A DNA stretch of 5,292 nucleotides, from positions 1-5,292 of the forward strand of contig CALAEZ010000256.1 in assembly GCA_937891125.1 (NCBI GenBank), read 5' to 3'. Positions 1 to 5,292 of this stretch are shown piece by piece. The notes under the pieces are model-generated. The model made no database searches, was not told where the DNA came from, and saw only the letters and a program-made list of their open reading frames with translations. The DNA is from an uncultured Treponema sp. GTDB taxonomy: Bacteria > Spirochaetota > Spirochaetia > Treponematales > Treponemataceae. Both the position numbers and the translations under genes were made by a program. Within the stretch, counting starts at the first letter, position 1. Each line of letters opens with the position of its first letter.

Positions 1-1
1 A

Positions 2-31
2 CCTGCCTGACCTGCCTTGCCGTCAGGCAGG
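2..31. repeat. GC-rich inverted repeat at window edge
   Basis: CCTGCCTGAC (2-11) is matched exactly by GTCAGGCAGG (22-31), a 10-bp perfect stem with a 10-nt loop. A second, mutually exclusive stem, CTGCCT (12-17) with AGGCAG (25-30), forms because the CCTGCC unit is repeated in the left arm. The structure lies about 90 bp past the gatB stop codon and could serve as a 3' end or be part of a dispersed intergenic palindromic repeat. A T-tract on the minus strand would lie outside the window, so terminator function cannot be judged. Confidence 0.6.
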
Positions 32-118
32 CGGCAGACAGGAGTTCGGAATGACACTATACAATGAACTTATTAGTCATCCCCTTTTTTTGCGCGCTCT
101 ATACGTTAAAAGTAGCGT

Positions 119-1654
119 TTACAGCGCAGAAAGCTTTTCGTTTACCAGCTTAGTCGCCACAGCTGGATTTGCTTTTCCCTTGCTTGCCTTCATTACCTGC
201 CCCATAAGCCAGCCGACAACGTTTGTCTTTCCGCCCTTGTAGTCTGAGACCGCCTTCGGGTTTTCTGCAATCACCTGATCTACAATCGCTTCGATTGCGC
301 CGGTGTCGCTGACGCTTTCCATGCCCTCTTCTTTTATGATGGCAGACGGAAGCTTTCCGTTTTCAAGCATTTTTGCAAAAACAGTCTTTCCCTGCGCAGA
401 GGTAATTTTCTTGTCAAAAATTGCGTTTACCAGCTCGGTAATGTGGGCGGGCGTAATGCCGACCTCGCTGATTGTAACATTCTTTTCGTTAAGAACAGCA
501 AGCAGCTCTGCCAGAATCCAGTTTGCAACCTTCTTTACGTCCTTTGCGCCCTGCGCCGCCTCTTCAAACCAAAGGGAAAGTTCGCGTGTTGAAGTAAGCG
601 TTTCAACGTCAAAGTCAGAAAGACCGTACTCGCTCTTTAAGCGGGTGCGCTTTGCTTCCGGAAGCTCGCCGACGCGGCTTTCTGCGCGCTCAATAAGCTC
701 GTCATTTACGGTAAACGGCTTAATGTCAGGCTCGGTCGTAAAGCGGTAATCTACAAAGCTGTTTTTCGTACGCTGCACGACAGTCTGACCTTTTGCCTCG
801 TCCCAGCCCATCGTCACCTTAAAGCCGGCGTTAAATTCCTGACGGTCGTTCTGGAACTCTTCAAGCTGCCGCTTTGCCTCGTAGGTACAGGCTTCGCGAA
901 TCGCCTTAAAGCTGTTCAGGTTCTTAATTTCGCTGATTGGCGTGTGATAGAGCTTTCCGTCTTCCCACACGTTCAGATTGATATTTGCGTCACAGCGCAT
1001 GTTTCCTTCTTCAAGGTTACCGTTTGTGACGCGCACATAGCGCAGGATTTCCTGCACGGTCTGCATGAAGAGTGCCGCCTCGTCCGGGCTTGACATATCC
1101 GGCTTTGTAACAATTTCAATCAGCGGAGTGCCGCTTCTGTTGTAGTCGATGTACGAGTGCGCGCCCTGCAGGTGGAGCGACTTACCGACGTCCTCTTCAA
1201 GGTGAATGCGTTCAATGCGCACACGGCGGTATTTGCCGTCGATAATACACGGCTCGCCCTTAAAGTTTAACGGGCGATGCTTTGCGCCGCCAATCTGCTC
1301 ATCTTTTGGGAAGTGCAGAAGCGGCAAATCTACATAGCCGTCGGTGCAGAGCGGAATGTCATACTGCGTAATCTGATAGCCCTTGGTAAGGTCTGGATAG
1401 AAATAATGTTTGCGGTCAAACTTGGTAAAATGCGCAATGTCGCAGTTCAGAGCAAGACCGGCAACCGCGCCAAGTTCCACGTAGCCCTTACTGATGCGCG
1501 GCATAGCTCCCGGAAGACCTAAGCAGACCGGACAGACGCGCGTATTTGGCATGCCGCCATAGCGGTTTTCGCAGGCGCAAAACGCCTTAGTCTTTGTTAA
1601 AAGCTGCGTGTGGATTTCACAGCCGATTACAATTTCATATGTATCAATAGCCAT
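119..1654 (-). CDS. gatB: Asp-tRNA(Asn)/Glu-tRNA(Gln) amidotransferase subunit B
   Basis: GatB is the kinase and tRNA-binding subunit of the cytoplasmic GatCAB complex. It phosphorylates the side chain of Glu on misacylated tRNA-Gln (or Asp on tRNA-Asn), and the ammonia released by GatA then converts it to the amide. The product is 511 residues, normal full length. Visible landmarks are IGCEIHTQL near the N-terminus, four zinc-type cysteines (C26, C28 and the CPVC pair C41/C44), RKHYFYPDLTKGYQ (81-94), HLEEDVGK (151-158), the family signature IDYNRSGTPLIEIV (169-182), MRCDANINL (219-227) and SEIKNLNSF (241-249). The C-terminal YqeY-like tRNA-binding domain runs from about 350 to the end and includes GGKTNVVGWLMGQVMKASKG (474-493). 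A TTG start 24 nt upstream is possible, but the ATG at 1654 has GGAG seven bases before it and gives the expected MAIDTYE start. No gatA or gatC is adjacent. C12 stands where many homologues have Leu (GLEIH), probably a lineage variant. Confidence 0.97.
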   Translation of the reverse strand: MAIDTYEIVIGCEIHTQLLTKTKAFCACENRYGGMPNTRVCPVCLGLPGAMPRISKGYVELGAVAGLALNCDIAHFTKFDRKHYFYPDLTKGYQITQYDIPLCTDGYVDLPLLHFPKDEQIGGAKHRPLNFKGEPCIIDGKYRRVRIERIHLEEDVGKSLHLQGAHSYIDYNRSGTPLIEIVTKPDMSSPDEAALFMQTVQEILRYVRVTNGNLEEGNMRCDANINLNVWEDGKLYHTPISEIKNLNSFKAIREACTYEAKRQLEEFQNDRQEFNAGFKVTMGWDEAKGQTVVQRTKNSFVDYRFTTEPDIKPFTVNDELIERAESRVGELPEAKRTRLKSEYGLSDFDVETLTSTRELSLWFEEAAQGAKDVKKVANWILAELLAVLNEKNVTISEVGITPAHITELVNAIFDKKITSAQGKTVFAKMLENGKLPSAIIKEEGMESVSDTGAIEAIVDQVIAENPKAVSDYKGGKTNVVGWLMGQVMKASKGKANPAVATKLVNEKLSAL

Positions 1655-1661
1655 ATATAAA

Positions 1662-1665
1662 CTCC
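1662..1665 (-). promoter_or_regulatory. Ribosome binding site of gatB
   Basis: GGAG on the minus strand lies seven bases before the ATG at 1654. It decides the start in favour of MAIDTYE over the upstream TTG at 1678, because the upstream start would place this site inside the coding sequence. It is the only clear Shine-Dalgarno site among the three genes. Confidence 0.75.
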
Positions 1666-1694
1666 AAAAAGAGTGCAAAACAAAGTATCAGCCG

Positions 1695-1700
1695 ATTATA
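1695..1700 (-). promoter_or_regulatory. -10 box of a gatB promoter
   Basis: On the minus strand this reads TATAAT, a perfect sigma-70 -10 hexamer, about 40 bp upstream of the gatB ATG. It would give a leader of roughly 34 nt that includes the GGAG site. No good -35 hexamer is seen 16-18 bp upstream (the best is TACAAC). It suggests that gatB is transcribed separately from the ABC-F gene, whose stop codon lies 83 bp further upstream. Confidence 0.5.
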
Positions 1701-1783
1701 GCGTTTTGCATAAGAAAGTTGTAGTAGGTTTGCAGAATATTTTTTAGCAAGCTCTGCGCCTGCCCCAGTCAGATAACGCATAC

Positions 1784-3748
1784 CTACAGCCTTCCTGCTG
1801 CCTCCTCCCACCGTTCGTTAAGCTGCTCCAGCTCTGCGTTCAGCGCGTCGATTTTCTGCTGGCAGGCCTTTGCTTTTTCGCCGTTACTGTAGACTTCGGG
1901 CTTTGCCATCTCATTCTGCGCTTCTAAAAGCCTTTCCTCGCAGGCGGCAATGGCTTCTTCTAAGCGGGAAACTTCCTTTTCAAGCTTTCTGCGCTCAGCC
2001 TCCGCTTTTTTCTGCTCTTCCCAATTCTGTTTTCCAGCGCTTTTTTGCTCTGCCGGCTCTGCTGCCGCCTGTCTTGTAGATGCAGCGCCCGCCGTGCCTT
2101 CAGTCGGCACAATGCCTGCCGCCTCGTCTTCAATGCGCTGCATGTAATAAGCGTATCCGCCGACAAAATTGCGTGCGCGGGTGTGCGTCTCTTCGGGCGT
2201 CAGCTCCAGAACGCGCGTTGCAAGCCCTTCGATAAAGCCGCGGTCGTGGCTGACGAAAATGACGGTGCCGCCAAAGCTTTTGAGCGCGTCTAAAAGCACA
2301 TCTTTTGAGTGCATGTCCAAGTGGTTTGTCGGCTCGTCAAGCACCAAAAGGTTTACCGGGCGCAAAAGCAGGCGCAGAAGCGCAACGCGGCTTTTTTCGC
2401 CGCCGCTCAGCACATCGAGCGACTTAAACACATCGTCTCCGCGGAACAGGAATGCGCCGAGCATGTCTCGCAGGCGCGGCACAAGCTCAAGCGGCGCTTC
2501 GTTTTCAAGCGTTTCAAGAATGGTTGCACTTCCTTTTATCGTTTCTGCGTTGTCCTGACTGAAATAGCCTACGCTGACGCCCGCTCCAAGCTTTATCGTG
2601 CCGCTGTAGGCGGAATCTACCCCTGCAATGTAGCGGAGCAGCGTCGATTTACCCGCGCCGTTGTGACCGCAGACCACCAGCCGCTCGCCGTTTTCCACCA
2701 GCAGATCAAGCTTGTCGAGCACGGCGCGGCTTTCATCGTAGCTTTTTGTCACCTGCTCTGCCTGCACGACAAGACGGCCGCTGTGAGGAGCTGGCGGAAA
2801 GGTAAAATGTATTTTTTTGAGCGATTCCGGAATGACGATTTCGTTTGCTTTCAGGCGGTCGAGCATTTTCTGCCGTTCCTGCGCCTGCGCCGCCTTTGTC
2901 GCCTTTACACCAAAACGGCGGATAAAATCTTCAAGCTTTGCCATTTCCGCCTGCTGCTCTTCATACTGGGCAATCAGCGTTTCAAGCTCAACGGCGCGCA
3001 CCTTCTCATAATGCGTAAAGTTTCCGGGATAGCGCTTTAAGTCGCCGTTAAAAAGCTCGTAGACTTCGTTTATCGTGTGGTCAAGAAAATAGCGGTCGTG
3101 ACTGACCAGTAAGAATCCGCCTTTGTAGTCGCCTAGAAATTTTTCAAGCCACGCACGCGCCTCTATATCAAGATAGTTTGTCGGCTCGTCAAGCAGCAGA
3201 ATGTCAGGATTGACCATGAGCGCCTTTGCAAGCGCAATGCGCATCTGCCAGCCGCCTGAAAACTCTTCGGTGCGGCGGTCAAGGTCTGCGTGAGAAAAGC
3301 CTAAGCCGATAAGCACTTGCTCTGCTGTTGCGCTCCTGCGGTTCCAGCCAGACGCTTCCAGCTCGCATAGGATTTCGCTGTGCCGCTCTAAAAGCGCCTT
3401 GTTTGCGCCGTCTGCATTCTGCGCAAGCTTATCGCCGATTGCGTCAAGCTCCTGCATAAGCTCGTAGCCGAAAGCGAATGCCTTGTCCGCCTCTTCGCGT
3501 AGTGTCGAGCCGTGGTGCGTCAGTCCGCTTTGGGGAAGATAGGCTATGCGCGCGCCCTTCTGCGCGGTGCGGTTTCCGCTGTCCGGCTGCTGTAAGCCTG
3601 CCATCACCTTTATGAGCGTAGATTTTCCCGCGCCGTTTGCGCCGGTAAGCGCCGCCTTGCTGCCTGCCTGCAGATTGATGCTGACGTTTTTTAGAATATC
3701 GCGGTCGCCAAATGCAAGCGACACCTGTGAAAACTGAACAAATGCCAT
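1784..3748 (-). CDS. ABC-F family tandem ATP-binding protein
   Basis: A soluble 654-residue protein with two ABC ATPase domains and no membrane segments, which is the ABC-F layout rather than a transporter. Known members bind the ribosomal E site and act on stalled or initiating ribosomes. Domain 1 shows Walker A GANGAGKST (36-44), signature SGGWQMR (164-170), Walker B with catalytic E188 in LLLDEPTNYLD, and H217 in SHDR. The inter-domain linker (about 240-310) is charged and helical (FIRRFGVKATKAAQAQERQK) and is the part that reaches the P-site tRNA in relatives. Domain 2 has GHNGAGKST (361-369), LSGGEKSR (447-454), E472 in LVLDEPTNHLD and SHDR (500-503). All catalytic residues are intact. 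An Ala/Pro-rich stretch (about 543-570) leads to a charged coiled coil (about 575-650), like the C-terminal extension of Uup and YdiF. The linker lacks obvious expansion, so this looks like a housekeeping member rather than an antibiotic-protection factor, but family placement needs a tree. No Shine-Dalgarno site precedes the ATG at 3748; the start is chosen because it opens the ATPase domain as expected. Confidence 0.93.
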   Translation of the reverse strand: MAFVQFSQVSLAFGDRDILKNVSINLQAGSKAALTGANGAGKSTLIKVMAGLQQPDSGNRTAQKGARIAYLPQSGLTHHGSTLREEADKAFAFGYELMQELDAIGDKLAQNADGANKALLERHSEILCELEASGWNRRSATAEQVLIGLGFSHADLDRRTEEFSGGWQMRIALAKALMVNPDILLLDEPTNYLDIEARAWLEKFLGDYKGGFLLVSHDRYFLDHTINEVYELFNGDLKRYPGNFTHYEKVRAVELETLIAQYEEQQAEMAKLEDFIRRFGVKATKAAQAQERQKMLDRLKANEIVIPESLKKIHFTFPPAPHSGRLVVQAEQVTKSYDESRAVLDKLDLLVENGERLVVCGHNGAGKSTLLRYIAGVDSAYSGTIKLGAGVSVGYFSQDNAETIKGSATILETLENEAPLELVPRLRDMLGAFLFRGDDVFKSLDVLSGGEKSRVALLRLLLRPVNLLVLDEPTNHLDMHSKDVLLDALKSFGGTVIFVSHDRGFIEGLATRVLELTPEETHTRARNFVGGYAYYMQRIEDEAAGIVPTEGTAGAASTRQAAAEPAEQKSAGKQNWEEQKKAEAERRKLEKEVSRLEEAIAACEERLLEAQNEMAKPEVYSNGEKAKACQQKIDALNAELEQLNERWEEAAGRL

Positions 3749-3756
3749 AGGAGCGT

Positions 3757-3762
3757 ACTATA
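3757..3762 (-). promoter_or_regulatory. Proximal -10-like box, ABC-F gene
   Basis: TATAGT on the minus strand ends eight bases before the ATG at 3748, so a transcript from it would begin at or within a base or two of the start codon. The -35 region is poor. A 5-bp dyad, TAGCG (3761-3765) and CGCTA (3773-3777), overlaps its upstream edge and could be an operator. It competes with the better box at 3817-3822. Confidence 0.3.
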
Positions 3763-3793
3763 GCGGATTCTGCGCTAAAAAGAAATAGGGAGC

Positions 3794-3937
3794 GCTCATG
3801 TAGCCAGGGCAAGTGCATTATACATTTTTTTAGTTCAAAAATGGCTACCAGTCGCAGACTCGTCTTTGCGAAACCGCAGTCTCGCCTGCTACAGGCTGAT
3901 TGTGCTTGTAACTATGTACGGTTGCCCTGCTCATGTA
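3794..3937. repeat. Candidate miniature element: inverted repeats bracketed by 9-bp direct repeat
   Basis: GCTCATGTA occurs at 3794-3802 and again at 3929-3937. Just inside lies an 8-bp perfect inverted repeat, CAGGGCAA (3805-3812) and TTGCCCTG (3922-3929). Allowing two single-base bulges, the inverted arms extend to 3797-3812 and 3922-3935. Inside are two small hairpins: AGACT (3856-3860) with AGTCT (3878-3882) around a GCG/CGC core, and GCCTG-CTA-CAGGC (3884-3896). There is no coding capacity. It could be a MITE-like remnant with a target duplication, or a structured RNA closed by a terminal stem. Confidence 0.4.
3817..3822 (-). promoter_or_regulatory. Distal -10 box, ABC-F gene
   Basis: A perfect TATAAT on the minus strand, 68 bp upstream of the ABC-F ATG. 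It would give a leader of about 60 nt. No convincing -35 is seen at normal spacing; the nearest TTG-type hexamer, TTGAAC, is only 10 bp away. It sits inside the repeat-bounded segment 3794-3937, so if that segment is mobile it would have brought this promoter with it. Confidence 0.35.
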
Positions 3938-3947
3938 AACACGCACC
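3935..3947 (+). repeat. 13-bp direct repeat, copy 1
   Basis: GTAAACACGCACC is identical to 5202-5214. Copy 1 lies 36 bp before the reductase start codon and overlaps the right-hand direct repeat of the 3794-3937 structure by three bases. Both copies are preceded by a nearby CTGC. The two copies bracket the reductase gene. Confidence 0.6.
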
Positions 3948-3977
3948 TTGCGGATTAGCTTCGTGCCATGCTAAAAT
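3948..3977 (+). promoter_or_regulatory. Extended -10 promoter of the aldo/keto reductase
   Basis: TTGCGG (3948-3953) is followed, after an 18-bp spacer, by TAAAAT (3972-3977). TG at 3969-3970 makes it an extended -10 element (TGC-TAAAAT). Only six bases separate the -10 from the ATG at 3984, so the expected +1 is the A of the start codon or next to it. Confidence 0.55.
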
Positions 3978-3983
3978 CGTTGC

Positions 3984-4961
3984 ATGAAATATCGAAACGT
4001 TGGTAACTCAGGCTTACAGGTAAGTGAGATTGCTGTCGGCAGTTGGATGACAGCATTGCAAGACAGCGCAGCGCAAGCTGTTGCAAAAGACGTAATACGT
4101 CTTGCATACGAAAGCGGCGTTAATTTTTTTGACTGCGCCGATGCGTACAGCGGTGGCGAGGCAGAACGCTTTTTAGGCAAGGTACTGCGCGAATACCCCC
4201 GCTCAAGCTATGTTATTTCCAGTAAAGTCTTTTTTCCCACGGGGCTTGGCGTTAACGACCGAGGGCTTTCACGCAAGCACATCACTGAAAACATTGACCG
4301 CTCGCTCAAAAATCTGGGGCTTGAATACATAGACCTCTACTACTGCCACCGTTTTGACCCCACCACGCCCATGGAAGAAACGCTCCGCACGCTCAGCGCA
4401 CTCGTAGACCAGGGTAAGATTCTCTATTACGGCGTGAGCGAGGAATGGGGAGCCGCTCGCCTTGAGCGCGCCGAAGCAATTATTGAGCACTACAAGCTGC
4501 ACCCGCTCACGGTGATTCAGCCGCAGTACAATATGATTGACCGCTACATCGAGCATGACATTGTTGACGTCTGCAAAACGCACGGCATCGGCATTACACC
4601 GTTTTCACCACTTGCGCAAGGGCTTTTAACCGGCAAATACCGCAAGGGAGAGCCCTACCCTGCAGGTAGCCGTGCAACGCATCAAGCCGACAAGCAGATT
4701 AACAATCTGCTTACCGATGAAAATCTTGCCAAGGTAGAAAAGCTCCGCGTCATTGCCGACCGGCTCGGTACCAACATGAGCGTGCTTTCTCTTGCATGGC
4801 TCCTCACCCGCCCTTGCATTTCAAGCGTGATAACAGGAGCGACAAAGCCCGAACAGCTCAAGAATAATGTGGCTGCAAGCGACCTTGTTATTCCAGAAGA
4901 TGCGCTTACCGAAATTGAGCAGATTCTCAATTTTACGCGCTTTGAACGCCACGTGGGTTAA
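3984..4961 (+). CDS. Aldo/keto reductase, potassium-channel-beta / YghZ-like
   Basis: A 325-residue NADPH-dependent oxidoreductase of the aldo/keto reductase superfamily, predicted to be a cytosolic (beta/alpha)8 barrel that reduces aldehydes or ketones to alcohols. The substrate cannot be told from sequence. The catalytic tetrad is complete: D50 and Y55 (in NFFDCADAYSGGEAE), K81 (SSKVFF) and H122 (YYCHRFDP). The H in the fourth position fits an active enzyme, whereas Kv-beta subunits have Asn there. Other family landmarks are YYGVSEE (148-154), QPQYNMIDR (179-187), and the cofactor segments TPFSPLAQGLLTGKY (205-219) and ITGATKPEQLKNN (283-295). Length and both ends match the family, with no truncation. 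It is divergent from the ABC-F gene with 235 bp between them, and no partner gene is in the same direction within the window. No Shine-Dalgarno sequence precedes the ATG, and a promoter -10 box ends six bases upstream, which points to a leaderless message. Confidence 0.95.
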   Translation: MKYRNVGNSGLQVSEIAVGSWMTALQDSAAQAVAKDVIRLAYESGVNFFDCADAYSGGEAERFLGKVLREYPRSSYVISSKVFFPTGLGVNDRGLSRKHITENIDRSLKNLGLEYIDLYYCHRFDPTTPMEETLRTLSALVDQGKILYYGVSEEWGAARLERAEAIIEHYKLHPLTVIQPQYNMIDRYIEHDIVDVCKTHGIGITPFSPLAQGLLTGKYRKGEPYPAGSRATHQADKQINNLLTDENLAKVEKLRVIADRLGTNMSVLSLAWLLTRPCISSVITGATKPEQLKNNVAASDLVIPEDALTEIEQILNFTRFERHVG

Positions 4962-4993
4962 GTACTCGCTACAGGGCTTCTAAAAAAATCTGT

Positions 4994-5031
4994 ACTTGCA
5001 CGAGGTTCAAGGTGAACTTGGTGCAAGTTCA
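4994..5031. repeat. Strong hairpin with a mutually exclusive alternative
   Basis: Fold A pairs ACTTGCAC (4994-5001) with GTGCAAGT (5021-5028), then AG with TT, then GTTCA (5005-5009) with TGAAC (5013-5017). That is 15 pairs with one G/G mismatch, one wobble and a 3-nt loop. Fold B pairs TGAACTTG (5013-5020) with CAAGTTCA (5024-5031), eight perfect pairs with a GTG loop. The two share bases and cannot coexist. The structure starts 33 nt after the reductase stop. It lacks a T-tract on the plus strand; on the minus strand a run of seven T follows six bases after fold A. Confidence 0.6.
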
Positions 5032-5149
5032 AACAAAAGTCCTGCTTTCCGTGCCCTATTTTCTTTGCTCCTTTGCATAATTTGCACGGCTCTTTTGCTC
5101 TTTTTTCGCGGTAGTTTTCGGTAGCTAGACTGGAGAACCATGCGTGACA

Positions 5150-5223
5150 TGCTCGGAAGCGGCGCAGAAACTGCAAGCAACACTGCACCGCACTGCGCGG
5201 AGTAAACACGCACCAGCCGAGCA
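5150..5223. repeat. Nested inverted repeats
   Basis: TGCTCGG (5150-5156) is complementary to CCGAGCA (5217-5223), and within it GCGCAG (5162-5167) is complementary to CTGCGC (5193-5198). The nesting would give a two-tier stem if transcribed on either strand. The function is unknown. Confidence 0.4.
5202..5214 (+). repeat. 13-bp direct repeat, copy 2
   Basis: GTAAACACGCACC is identical to 3935-3947. This copy lies in the 3' intergenic region of the reductase, inside the nested inverted repeat 5150-5223. Confidence 0.6.
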
Positions 5224-5292
5224 CCTAACAAATGTCTTAAGGGAACCTCGAAAAACTGGTTTTAGAATCTTCTTATCCTGCCCTGAATCAAT

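Larger units (their letters stand above)
4962..5292. other. Non-coding region after the reductase gene
   Basis: These 331 bp hold no gene I can support. Contents in order: a strong hairpin with an alternative fold (4994-5031); a pyrimidine-rich stretch (about 5040-5120) containing CCGTGC (5049-5054) and its complement GCACGG (5084-5089), followed by T-rich sequence that might weakly terminate the reductase message; a nested inverted repeat (5150-5223) containing the second 13-bp repeat; and a final AT-richer tail (5231-5292) with AAAAC-TG-GTTTT at 5253-5264 or so. Minus-strand reading frames here start at GTG or TTG without ribosome binding sites and resemble no family. Confidence 0.6.

Noticed and set aside
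51..242. 63-codon plus-strand frame with GGAG six bases before its ATG
   Set aside because: Most of it is antisense to the conserved C-terminus of gatB. The GGAG belongs to the left-edge repeat sequence, and the translation is not recognisable.
1747..1763. Hairpin GCAAGC/GCCTGC between the ABC-F gene and gatB, next to a T run, as a terminator
   Set aside because: The T run (1741-1745) lies 5' of the stem on the plus strand. On the minus strand, the direction of the genes, the stem is followed by an A run, so it does not fit an intrinsic terminator for the ABC-F gene.
2309..3040. 243-codon plus-strand reading frame across the ABC-F gene
   Set aside because: It is fully antisense to an intact ABC-F coding sequence with all catalytic motifs, and its translation has no family resemblance. 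It is a shadow of the GC-balanced codon use.
3797..3935. Known riboswitch or tRNA-like gene in the divergent region
   Set aside because: I looked for conserved cores (cobalamin, TPP, SAM, T-box, tRNA arms) on both strands and saw none. Only generic hairpins are present.
4958..5231. Two overlapping minus-strand frames (88 and 74 codons), one with a CKLC...C pattern
   Set aside because: Both begin with non-ATG codons and have no ribosome binding site. They overlap each other in different frames and run through the hairpins. The Lys/Arg richness reflects the purine-rich strand at 5040-5120.
1..5292. A new defence, CRISPR, toxin-antitoxin or biosynthetic system
   Set aside because: There are no spaced repeats, no nuclease, transposase or toxin genes, and all three genes belong to well-known families.

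Overview
The window holds three complete protein genes and their intergenic spaces; none of them is a new system. Two genes lie on the minus strand: gatB (119-1654), a subunit of the tRNA-dependent amidotransferase, and upstream of it an ABC-F family tandem ATPase (1784-3748). A third gene, an aldo/keto reductase of the potassium-channel-beta/YghZ type (3984-4961), is transcribed divergently on the plus strand. The protein style suggests a spirochaete, most likely a medium-GC Treponema. That assignment is inference from recollection of these families; no rRNA or other marker is present to fix it.

Layout: 1-118 is the 3' flank of gatB and carries a GC-rich inverted repeat at the extreme left edge. 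1655-1783 separates the ABC-F gene from gatB and contains a perfect -10 box and a good ribosome binding site for gatB, so gatB probably has its own transcript. 3749-3983 is the divergent regulatory region. It holds candidate promoters for both flanking genes and a compact structure with terminal inverted repeats flanked by a 9-bp direct repeat. 4962-5292 has no convincing gene but is rich in inverted repeats, and it shares a 13-bp exact repeat with the divergent region, so that the repeat brackets the reductase gene.

Functionally, gatB (correctly charged Gln-tRNA or Asn-tRNA) and the ABC-F protein (ribosome-associated ATPase) both serve translation, although nothing shows that they are co-regulated. 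The reductase is metabolic and unrelated by function. The points most worth a second look are all non-coding: probable leaderless starts for the reductase and perhaps the ABC-F gene, the small mobile-element-like or RNA-like structure between them, and the alternative hairpins after the reductase.
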